NCBI GenBank assembly: GCA_928724745.1
Contig: CAKMXJ010000004.1
Span: forward strand, 496,001-560,000
DNA from: Anthracocystis setariae
Lineage: Eukaryota > Basidiomycota > Ustilaginomycetes > Ustilaginales > Ustilaginaceae
Direction: 5' to 3'
DNA: 64,000 nucleotides
How positions within the stretch are numbered: position 1 is the first letter of the stretch; each line of letters opens with the position of its first letter. This document shows, piece by piece, positions 52,475 to 61,318 of this stretch. The position numbers and the translations under genes were made by a program. A model generated the notes under the pieces. It had not been told where the DNA came from. It made no database searches and was given only the letters and a program-made list of their open reading frames with translations.

Positions 52475-55039
52475 CTACCAGACAAGACCTTGCTCGGTCA
52501 CACGAAACGGACGCCATCTGAACAAGCTGGCGCGAAGCTCGCTCAAAAGTTGCAGCATCTTCTGATCCCTATCGTTCTCTGGTGCAGCTCCGCACGCAGA
52601 ATCGGTACTATCTCCTTGCTGTTGGGCTTCACCTTGTTGTTCGACAGCTGAGTCTAGCAACTCTGTGTCTTCCTCATTCCCCCTGTTCCGAGCCTGAGTC
52701 CGAGCCCGTATCCTCTCCCTAGTCTGCACCCAAAGACCACTCAACTCGCTTTGTACGCTTGGCGGGATTGAGACCATCTGTGCATACCTCTGCCCAACCG
52801 TACCATGACGGAAGAGAAGAATGCGCCATACGTCTTGACCGAGAAAGCTTGGCGGCCAGCCTCTGTCATGCGCCACATGCTGTGTAGCGTTGTTGGATAT
52901 GCTCCCACGGCTGCGTAAATGCTGGACTTGACGCACCTCGGCCGCAGTCGGAGATTCGCCCCCATCATCGTCCCACATTTCAGGCCCGCAGAGTGCGACA
53001 CTCGGAGGCGGCGGCTCATCCCGCACCCTGGCTGCCTGTGGTGGTCGTGTGCCATTTAGAATCGGAGCCAACATCGAGGCTGTCTCTCCGCTCGTACCCG
53101 TCCGATTCCGACCTGCCATTCCAGGCCGACCACCTGACGGACTCGATCTACCGGACCCGTTCACCTCGTCCCGATTGCGGCGTATACCAAGTTGATTGGA
53201 AAAGACAATGGTTGGAGTGCACAGCTTCAATGCAGATTCTCTACAGCGTTGCTTGGCCGCCTCTTGCTCTTCCGCTGACAGCTCAGGCCTCGGTCGATAC
53301 TCGAACGGCTGCTGAAGCCGCAACAGCATGTCACGAATCCTCTCGCTCACAGAGACGGCAGCTTTGCGGTCCGTGCTGCTCCCACCGGACAGTCTGATGT
53401 GGTAGGAGAGCGAGTCAATCATGATGATTGAAGTTCTAGCAGGCATGGAGCTCGGAAGCGCACCTTTCTGCTGCGGATCTTGCAACTCATCTGTCGGTCG
53501 TAGAGAGTGAAGAAGGGCAATGAGCCCCGCTAGACTTGTGACGCGAGATACGCAGATGCCTGCGAGCGTGGCAGCCACAAGACGACGAACAACTTCGGGC
53601 ATCTCTGCACGCTGCCGTGGTGCAGTCACCGAGTCGAACGATGAACCTGGGTTTACTGCTTCCATACCGCCAGAACCTGTTGAGGCCTGCCACGAGGAAG
53701 TCCATAGCGAGAAGACAGTGGTCCAAGCAGCGTCGGCAATCTTTTCAGCGGTTAGAGCGCCTTCGCAGTCGATCATCAAAACTTGATCGGCTGTTGCTAC
53801 CTCGGCATCCCAGTAGTCGTCGGAAAAATAGCTGTCGCAAGTCAGTTCTGGCTCGCTAGTGGTCGTTCCCAATTCATTGTCACTGTCAGGTGGCTGATCT
53901 CGGGTTTCATGATGCATCGTGAGGTCTCTCCGTGCTCTGCCAAGCGCACGCAAACGCTCGGTGATGCCTATTTGGATCAGGATGCTGGACTTGCCAGAGC
54001 CAGGTGGTCCAAGCACTTCGATCATCGAACCAGAGGGCAGGCCGCGATCTGGAGAGCCAAGATGTGAGCTACCTATGCGGTGCTGATCGCATATCGACCC
54101 AGACGATGTGTCAACGTTTGTCTCTTCGTGAGCATTTTGGCGATGCTCCAGGCGACTGATCTCAGCGATGCGTTCGAGATCCTTGTCGAGCGAGTGGAAA
54201 CCGGTGAGAAGATACTCCGTACGTCTTGGCAGATTCTCCACGGAAGAAGGATGTGGGCGCACATCTTGTGCTAGTTGGTTCCGTGTCGGTATTGGTTCAG
54301 GCGGCAGTCGCGGTTGAGGAGGCACTGCCTGGAGCAAAGCACGTCTGGGACCGTCCGACTGCAATGGAGGCTCGGTAGTGGATTGTCGCCTTGGCAAGAT
54401 CTTTTCGAAGTCCTCTATGCTGCGCTGTGGCATAGGTAGCAGAGGGGTCGTGCGAGAAGTTGAAGACGTTGCACGTTGTGAAGGGGAAGGTGTCGGCGGC
54501 AGCGGCAAGGGCCTCGAGATTCCCGAGAGAGGTCGCACGTCCTGTGAGGGTAAGGAGCGAAGTTCACCGGACGTTGTACTTGCATTGCAATGCGATAGCT
54601 TGTTTGTGGTCTGCGAGAGAAGCGACGTCGAAAGAGGCGATCTAGGACTGTGTTCACCGAATCGAGGACGCTTTGGCTGTGGGGTATGCTGCAGAAGGTA
54701 TGAAGTGGAAGGAGCTGGAGGTGGGTGGCTGAGACGCGAAGCAGACTTTTGCGGTGTATCTCTGGCTGGTGTTGCTGTGTCCGAAGCTCGCGGTACCACG
54801 GTGGTGCTAGAAGATACATCCAAGTTGGAGGGGGGCATGGGATTGGACAGAATGGGACGTGAAGTGCCATTTCGGGATCTGGGAGCTAGGGCGGGAAGTA
54901 TTTGAGAAAGGAGACGTTGGGATGTGCTGGGTTGGCTAGGCGGAGGGGCAAACCCTTGCTGATCGCCATGGTTGGGTCCAGGTGAGGGTGGAAGGCGCAT
55001 ATTGGCAGGAAAGGCCGGCGTGGCTGTGGCCAACACCAT
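52475..55039 (-). CDS. RecA/Rad51-family ATPase, Rad51-paralogue-like
   Basis: Probably a homologous-recombination mediator. From ATG 55039 it has 854 residues. The RecA core begins at about 330 (GLPSGSMIEVLGPPGSGKSS, Walker A 344-351). It continues with VLMIDCEGALT and Walker B IIMIDSLSYHIR (Asp about 542), then TIVFSNQLGI, the L2-side strand that carries TNQ in Rad51. Residues 1-300 are disordered and Ser/Pro-rich with a basic KRPRF patch; the core also has long inserts. This resembles the large Rad51 paralogue Rec2 known from Ustilago maydis (781 residues), but I cannot confirm orthology. The start is uncertain: the frame is open with protein-like sequence to about 55243 but has no ATG there, so a spliced upstream exon is possible. 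Confidence 0.75.
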   Translation of the reverse strand: MVLATATPAFPANMRLPPSPGPNHGDQQGFAPPPSQPSTSQRLLSQILPALAPRSRNGTSRPILSNPMPPSNLDVSSSTTVVPRASDTATPARDTPQKSASRLSHPPPAPSTSYLLQHTPQPKRPRFGEHSPRSPLSTSLLSQTTNKLSHCNASTTSGELRSLPSQDVRPLSGISRPLPLPPTPSPSQRATSSTSRTTPLLPMPQRSIEDFEKILPRRQSTTEPPLQSDGPRRALLQAVPPQPRLPPEPIPTRNQLAQDVRPHPSSVENLPRRTEYLLTGFHSLDKDLERIAEISRLEHRQNAHEETNVDTSSGSICDQHRIGSSHLGSPDRGLPSGSMIEVLGPPGSGKSSILIQIGITERLRALGRARRDLTMHHETRDQPPDSDNELGTTTSEPELTCDSYFSDDYWDAEVATADQVLMIDCEGALTAEKIADAAWTTVFSLWTSSWQASTGSGGMEAVNPGSSFDSVTAPRQRAEMPEVVRRLVAATLAGICVSRVTSLAGLIALLHSLRPTDELQDPQQKGALPSSMPARTSIIMIDSLSYHIRLSGGSSTDRKAAVSVSERIRDMLLRLQQPFEYRPRPELSAEEQEAAKQRCRESALKLCTPTIVFSNQLGIRRNRDEVNGSGRSSPSGGRPGMAGRNRTGTSGETASMLAPILNGTRPPQAARVRDEPPPPSVALCGPEMWDDDGGESPTAAEVRQVQHLRSRGSISNNATQHVAHDRGWPPSFLGQDVWRILLFRHGTVGQRYAQMVSIPPSVQSELSGLWVQTRERIRARTQARNRGNEEDTELLDSAVEQQGEAQQQGDSTDSACGAAPENDRDQKMLQLLSELRASLFRWRPFRVTEQGLVW

Positions 55040-56496
55040 TACAGATGATTGCAACTGCAAGCCTACGCTCGCATGATGCACGACATCGAGTTGTACAGAC
55101 GTGATCAGAACCTGAGATTGATCATAAGCATCCTTGCTGTCGGACGCTCGCTTGCAAGAATACCAGAGTTTGACGATCGACAAGTGCTTGATGAGGTGGC
55201 TGCTACTGAGATCAAAGTCGATCCAACGGTCGTTCTGAACGATTCATCCGACTGAGCCATGCAAACCTCTCAAAGTGGAGAGCGGCGCTGCGCACCAAAA
55301 AAAAAGACCAACACTTTCCGTGCGAGTTGCTAGACGCGTAAAGTGATGATGGCATGGCGCGTTTAGGCATTTCCCACGAAACTCTAACATTGTTTGAACC
55401 ACTAAAAACCTCGGGGCTATGCATCGTTGATCCCTGCTTGCGAGAAGAGTCGAGTCGCTCACTTTGTTCTGTTTAGTCGTAATGGATGCGCGGTGACAAG
55501 CAGAGGTGCCATCATCGGACCGGCCGATGCCCTTAACCTAGATCCGAAGCTGGGCTCTGGCCTAAGGTGGGGGGAAAGGGGTGAAAAGGGCGAGACAAAC
55601 GGGATCTCGGACGGGTCTCAAGCTTGAAAGCTACTGCACCAACTGCTGTGCAGTAACCCTAACCCTAAGTCTATGCCGGGACACTGGACTGCGGATAGAC
55701 GAGGAGAATCGGCATGGCCGATGTCTGCTTTCGGTCGACTCTGGAGCAAGCTGTATTCGATGACAGCCAGCAAAGACCTAAAGTGTAGTGAAGCAATGAT
55801 TTTGAAGCAATTTCTCAGCGGACCTCGACCGACCGAGAAAAAGGAACGACGCTGAGTTCTTGCACCGAGTTGAGTTCGAGAATCCATCCATCCATGCATC
55901 CATCCATATATCCACGCTCATGCTGAATCTAATTCGAGTTGAGAGAGTAGAGTAGAGTGGTAGAAATTTCTCGCCAAACCCTCATAACCAAAAAGCTCAC
56001 CGGCGGCGGGCGGCGCTTTGCTTGCTTGTCTATCTCCTTGCATCATACCTTGACTCTATGCAGTACAGTGCTGCTGCTTGCCTACAGTTTTGTGATCGTC
56101 ACTCGACTCATTCATCAGCCACAAAAGTGGCCGCCCACAGTCGACTCAATCGCAGCTCTCGCTTCGTGTACATCCGAAAGGTTCCCATTGTCTGAATGAC
56201 TGATCTGCGCTATCATCTTCGCTACGATACACGATATACAGCACAGTACAGCTTTCTCTGTGGCTATATACACTACTCTGTAGATACAGAACAAGATGAG
56301 GCCATTCTTAGTTCAATTTTTATTGATTTGGTTAAAATTGTTCTTCACCTCAAATTTCCCTTTTCGGCAACGGTTCAAGAACGTGGGCAGCTTGTTGATT
56401 GGAATTGGCGGTTCGACTGACTGCCCCTGATGACCTCGACCCACTTGCAGTCAACTTTTTTTTTTTTTTTTTATCCCATTTTTCCGATTGCGAGTC

Positions 56497-56500
<4 letters not shown>

Positions 56501-56547
<47 letters not shown>
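56501..56547 (+). repeat. Homopolymer tract T47
   Basis: 47 uninterrupted T, with a T17 tract 28 bp to its left. Length may be affected by sequencing or assembly error. Confidence 0.9.
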
Positions 56548-57125
56548 CCTTTCGTGCCTTCTTTTTCAGTGCCTGATTTGCAGCTGGGCGTATTCGGTGG
56601 GTCAGCGTTCATGCAGAGGCGATGCTCTCGTCCACTGATTCCCTTCAACACCACCGCTTCATTGCTATCCACCAACTACCAACCTCACATTCTGTACCTT
56701 CAAGGAGTCACATCCTACACAAACACAACCAGACTCAGCCTCTAGCCAACATATGCTCGACCCCAGTTGTAGACCCTATCGACGTGCTTCATCGTGAGTA
56801 ACGGCCCCGTCTTTCTCTTCCTTCTCTTTCTCTCTCTCCCGCCGTTGGGCGTTTTCACCATTGCTGATCTATTTATTCATATCATGCTACCCGTTTTCTC
56901 TCTCAATAGTCCCGTTGTGACTTTGGCAAGCTGCCTTTGCGTTGGCCGATTGCTTCTCTTCCTGGACTCCTCGGACCGCCCTCCTTAACACATACACGAG
57001 ATCCTGTCCACCTTTTGAGTACCTACGACCACGAAACCGTCAGCAACTCGACCGCGACGTCACTTGTCTAGCTGACTGTATCTACACTCTCCGGAAACCG
57101 ACAAGCCTCACCCCGAACTAGAATC

Positions 57126-57165
57126 GACTCGACTCCACTCGACTCGACTCGTGTCGTATCGTGTC
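57126..57165 (+). repeat. Degenerate pentanucleotide repeat, GACTC-type
   Basis: Eight consecutive 5-bp units: GACTC, GACTC, CACTC, GACTC, GACTC, GTGTC, GTATC, GTGTC. In the upstream region of the 57553 gene. Confidence 0.85.
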
Positions 57166-57552
57166 TGCCTTGCCTCTAGCGACACGCACATCTCGCAGTC
57201 CTGCACAATCTCGAAGCATCCATCGGCTTTCTCGCCTTGCAACTTTCCCACCTCAAGTCCTTTGACGACGAGCTTGGCCTCCTCTGCCAACCATCATTTG
57301 TAGCCAACCCATGCACGGAACCGCTTCGGCCATCCTCCTTCTATCCAACCGTCTGGCTTGAATCCCACGCCGCTGGGTGACTTCACCGCATCCCAGCACC
57401 CTTAAGCCTCCTTGACCCTCATCTTCCCCTTCAGACTCTTTTCAACTGTTCCCAGCAACGGCATCTGGCATCTCGGTCCATTCGCCATCTGGCCCATCAT
57501 ATACGTCGCCACTTTGCTTCGATTTAAACGCGTGTGACAGCCATCATACATC

Positions 57553-60500
57553 ATGGTTGCACTCGCTCTGCCCCGTCGCCAAAAGGAGACCGGCTCTGGC
57601 AATACCACTCCTTCCTCCGAGATGCCACCTTCTCACGCTCCTTCTCCTGAACCTCAGGGAGCTGCCGAGGTCGAGCGCGCTAAGCCCAAGCGTTCCTCCA
57701 GCTTCGGACGCGGACTGGGTCAGCTTGCCTCCCTGACCACCAGTATGCCTAAGTCTGTTGACCTCATTTCTTTCGGTCGCACAAAGTCCGGCGCTTCAAC
57801 TCCATTGTCATCCATTCCGCCATCTGGCAACGACAACGTTGCTGCTGCCGCTGCCATCTTGGCTAACGGAGCTGGTATTTCGAGCCCGACCATGGGTCCT
57901 CCATCTACGCCCGACCCATCTCATCTCACGCACTTCTCCCTCCAACTCAGCGATCTCGTCAACAAGGCCTTTGTCCCGTGCACTGCTGCGACTGCTCCTG
58001 CCGCCGCTACTGCCTCCGTTGCTTCCAACGTCGCTGCTGCCACTAAAAATTCTTCGGTCCCCAAGATCCATCAGATCACCTACGAAGGCAAACATCTTCC
58101 CGACAAGGCCAAGATCATCGAGATCGCTAAGACTGTCGTGGGCGAGCTCCGCTATGCTGAGGCTGTCGATGCTTATCTGCTCCGTGCCGTCTCTCGTCAG
58201 ATTCTCAAGGCACTGACGCTGTTCGCTGCGCGCATCGACTCTCTGCTCGTCTCGCCCTCCAAGGATCCCGGCGCGCTTCGCATTCCCCTCAACGCCAAAG
58301 ATGGCCAGAACCTGCCTGCAGCCATGGAATTCAATCTCGGCCTTGTGACGCTCGAATGGATCGTTGAAGATGCCTTGGAGCGATGCCTCGAGGGCGATCG
58401 TGATGCTGACGGTGAGCTCATCGCTGACGAGAACGGCGCTGTTCACGATGGCATGCCCTACTTTGTCTCTGACATCCTCACTCCGGTCCGCAAGAGGATG
58501 GAGGGCACCATCCTCCACATCATCCAGCCCATCCTTGCCCAGACCAAACAGGCCATGGTTCGATGCATCTCCAGCGCCGTTCCCACGCCGTTCCTACGCC
58601 CATTGACCCTGTCGCCGACCCCCACATCCGGTAGTGCATCTGCTCCTGTAGTCGCTGCCGACAGTCGCGCTGGTTCGCCTCCCGTGTCTGCCGGTGTGCC
58701 GGGCAACGTCTCGCCTCCCCCTCGTATCACCGAGGGTCCCGGCTCTGCCTGGCTGCGTGAGCTCGACGGTCGCTTGGAGGGTGCCCGACGACTGCTTTTG
58801 CCGCGTATCGAAGAGCGTTGCGGTCAAGACGGCGAAGGCTGGTTTATCTCTGTGGCCATCCACATCATCTGGAAGGGCCTCATGATCCTTACCGCGCGCT
58901 CCGTCTCTCTTCCCGCCAATGCCGCTTCCGAGCTCCTTACCGGAAGCAATGCCGCTAGTGCTTCTGCCTTTGATCGTCTGATGGGCGAGGTCAATCAGAA
59001 ACGCAACCCCACGCCTGCTCAGCTCACCCAGGCGCTCAAGGCTGTTGGAGTGGCGCCTACGCGCAGCAAGAGCCGAAGCGTTGATCCTTTCAGTCCCATC
59101 GACTCAGGACGCCAAAGCCCATCGCAAACGAGCTGTGCCGCTTCGAGCTTGAGCTCCATCGCGCCTTTCTCGCTCGTCAGTGCTCGGCTGTGCGCTCACC
59201 AGCTTGCTGAACTTCAAACTTTCGAGAAGCTGATGCTGCGCTTCTGCGACGGCTTCCTGCGCAAGCCAGGAACACAGAAGAGCAGCAAGGGCGAGAAGCG
59301 ATCCCGCTTTGCCCTGTTCAGCTCAGCCGGCAGCAGTGCGCTGAGGACCGACCAGCCCAATCTGGACCTTTCAGCTTATGATCCCGATGAGGAGGACGAG
59401 CTCGCCCGTGCCGCTCTCGCTGAAGCCATGCATGCGCTGCGTAGCACCATTATTGTGCTTCAATCTCTCGAACGCGATCCTGCTGCTATCTGCGTTGCGT
59501 TGGAGCAGATCAAGAACCTGCCCAACGCGGAGACGGGCGTAGATGCCGCGGGTGAGGCTTCAGCCACGCTGGGCTCCGAGGTAGCCAAAGCTCTCGACGC
59601 CATCCCTAACCTGCTTCTTTTGCAGATCCTGTTCAATCGCCTTCCCATGAGTCCTGGCAGGCTCGAGCTTCCCTCCCCTCCTGAATTGTTCGGCTACACT
59701 TGGACGGACTACGAGAAGGCCATTGCAGGTTTCGCCGGCGGAGAGCAGTGGGCCCAGGCGGTCGCCTTACGATACAAGCCGGAGATCGAAAAGGCTTGGA
59801 AGGGCATCGGCGTGCGCACGGCTGAAAAGCTCTCCGCCTTGGAGAAGGAGAAGAAGGCTGGGACTATCGCTGGTTCTAGGAGCGTCTCGGGCTCGTCGGT
59901 CAGGGTTGGAAGCGCTCTCGCCAAAGGCAGCTCGCTTCATTCGGAGGATGAGGATGAGGATGAGGATGAGGATGAGGACGACGACGAGGTCAACGAGGCA
60001 ATGTCGCACTCTGTGCCAGAGCTCAAGAAGCCAAGCACCACCGCTACTACCCGTGACGAACCCGAGTCCAATTCGATCCGGGGTCGCCTCTCTCCCGGTC
60101 GTCCGCCTCGTCGCAGCTCCACTCTGAGCCATCCCGCTCTGGCCGAAGCCGGCACTGCTACCACGAGTCCCACTGCGCCTCCACGATTCTGGCGCCGCAG
60201 CACCTCGAATGGCCGCCCTGGGTTCCATCTCTCCTTCGCTGGACTTCGCTCTCAGTCGCCCCGCAACTCAACCCCAACTAGCGAAGCTGGGGCCGGCACT
60301 CCACCCATCACCCCCACCGCCGATCCAATGGGACGTGCTTCTCCTATCCTTTCAGGTGCCCCCTCTGTCAACTCCCGAGGCGGCGGCCTCCCCTCGCGCA
60401 TCATGTGCTGTCAGCGTGAACCCGTCGAGGACGGCGGTGCTGATGAGGCGGAAATCAAGATCAACCTGGAAGCGAAGCTGGAAAGGACGTCCTTGGGTGT

Positions 60501-60558
60501 GTTTGCTAAAGCTCTTACCTACGCTGGACGCGGACAGGTGAACATCGAGCTGCTCTAG
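57553..60558 (+). CDS. Unknown 1001-residue protein
   Basis: Not recognised. A single exon starting at an ATG in a CATC context. Residues 1-170 are Ser/Pro/Ala-rich and disordered (KPKRSSSFGRGLGQL). A folded, helix-rich region lies at about 170-330 (AKTVVGELRYAEAVDAYLLR, SRQILKALTLFAARIDSLL). A second lies at about 390-780 (WLRELDGRLEGARRLLLPRIEE, a Ser-rich gap, LCAHQLAELQTFEKLMLRFCDGF, LRSTIIVLQSLERDPAAICVAL). An acidic EDEDEDEDEDEDDDE run sits at about 798-812. A Ser/Pro-rich segment and a short conserved-looking end (IKINLEAKLERTSLGVFAKALTYAG) follow. No membrane segment or enzyme motif. The all-helical body with disordered flanks resembles a scaffold or trafficking protein, but that is a guess. 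Confidence 0.85.
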   Translation: MVALALPRRQKETGSGNTTPSSEMPPSHAPSPEPQGAAEVERAKPKRSSSFGRGLGQLASLTTSMPKSVDLISFGRTKSGASTPLSSIPPSGNDNVAAAAAILANGAGISSPTMGPPSTPDPSHLTHFSLQLSDLVNKAFVPCTAATAPAAATASVASNVAAATKNSSVPKIHQITYEGKHLPDKAKIIEIAKTVVGELRYAEAVDAYLLRAVSRQILKALTLFAARIDSLLVSPSKDPGALRIPLNAKDGQNLPAAMEFNLGLVTLEWIVEDALERCLEGDRDADGELIADENGAVHDGMPYFVSDILTPVRKRMEGTILHIIQPILAQTKQAMVRCISSAVPTPFLRPLTLSPTPTSGSASAPVVAADSRAGSPPVSAGVPGNVSPPPRITEGPGSAWLRELDGRLEGARRLLLPRIEERCGQDGEGWFISVAIHIIWKGLMILTARSVSLPANAASELLTGSNAASASAFDRLMGEVNQKRNPTPAQLTQALKAVGVAPTRSKSRSVDPFSPIDSGRQSPSQTSCAASSLSSIAPFSLVSARLCAHQLAELQTFEKLMLRFCDGFLRKPGTQKSSKGEKRSRFALFSSAGSSALRTDQPNLDLSAYDPDEEDELARAALAEAMHALRSTIIVLQSLERDPAAICVALEQIKNLPNAETGVDAAGEASATLGSEVAKALDAIPNLLLLQILFNRLPMSPGRLELPSPPELFGYTWTDYEKAIAGFAGGEQWAQAVALRYKPEIEKAWKGIGVRTAEKLSALEKEKKAGTIAGSRSVSGSSVRVGSALAKGSSLHSEDEDEDEDEDEDDDEVNEAMSHSVPELKKPSTTATTRDEPESNSIRGRLSPGRPPRRSSTLSHPALAEAGTATTSPTAPPRFWRRSTSNGRPGFHLSFAGLRSQSPRNSTPTSEAGAGTPPITPTADPMGRASPILSGAPSVNSRGGGLPSRIMCCQREPVEDGGADEAEIKINLEAKLERTSLGVFAKALTYAGRGQVNIELL

Positions 60559-61318
60559 ACCGCTCCTGTCTGCATAGATTCGAGTCATCGTCATGTTACA
60601 GTTCCAGAACAGCCAATGCAATAGCTAGACTATAATGGATGAGCTTCGTTGGTTTGTGTGACGCTCGCCCATTTAGAATGGGAACGTGCGCCGGCTCTGT
60701 CAAATGCAGCCTGACGAAGTTGAAACGTGTATCGGATCGATCAAGATGATGCACACGAAATGGCAGGAGCATCAGTGCGTGAAGTGGGGTGGCCTCAAAA
60801 TTGTGATCAACTCCATCGTGTGCGATGCTTACGATGGACGGTGGTGGGTGTCAGGTGTCAAAGAGCAAGAAGGATGTCGAGAGAAACTACTGAGCTGAAA
60901 CTACTGCAAATGCATTGGGCTGAGCACAGTGATCGCCCTGGACAGACGCGTCTGTACTACTGTAGGTTAGGCAGCCAAAATTGCCGTCGTTGCTGTGGTG
61001 CACACTCAGCTGCCACGCTTCTGTTGCACTTTTTCCAAGTCCAAACCAACTCCAACTCCACTTTTTGCTCTTTAAGAATTGCACCCAACAACGCTACGCC
61101 GCACCGCACCACACCGCACTGCACTGCACTGCACTGCAGTGCACCGCACCAACCACCGTGCATCTGGCTCAGCAAGCACTTCTTGAATTCCAACAAACAC
61201 AAGCAGGTTCTTCTTCTTCTTCTCCTCCTTCCTCCATCCTTCTGATTCATCACTTCTCAATACGGACATCCTTCCCTTCCCTTCCGAGCTATTCCGTAGG
61301 CTCGGTACGTACATACAG
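60559..61318. other. Spacer upstream of UBP6
   Basis: 760 bp; no gene. It contains one TACTGTA (60958-60964) and a pentanucleotide array at 61101-61150 (separate entry) in the presumed UBP6 leader. Confidence 0.4.
61101..61150 (+). repeat. Pentanucleotide array of GCACC/GCACT units
   Basis: Ten 5-bp units in a row: GCACC, GCACC, ACACC, GCACT x4, GCAGT, GCACC, GCACC. The GCACT block is the reverse-strand equivalent of the GCAGT block at 10259-10278. Confidence 0.92.

Larger units (their letters stand above)
55040..57552. other. 2.5-kb spacer with T47 tract, telomere-like motif and tandem repeats
   Basis: No gene supported. Contents: AACCCTAACCCTAA at 55655-55668; CCATCCAT-type repeats at about 55885-55907; T17 at 56456-56472 and T47 at 56501-56547; degenerate GACTC pentamers at 57126-57165. 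The last 800 bp is pyrimidine-rich, consistent with a long leader for the next gene. The poly-T tracts give spurious poly-Phe/poly-Lys frames. Confidence 0.5.

Noticed and set aside
56399..56745. Poly-Phe and poly-Lys frames over the T tracts
   Set aside because: They are translations of homopolymers, not proteins.
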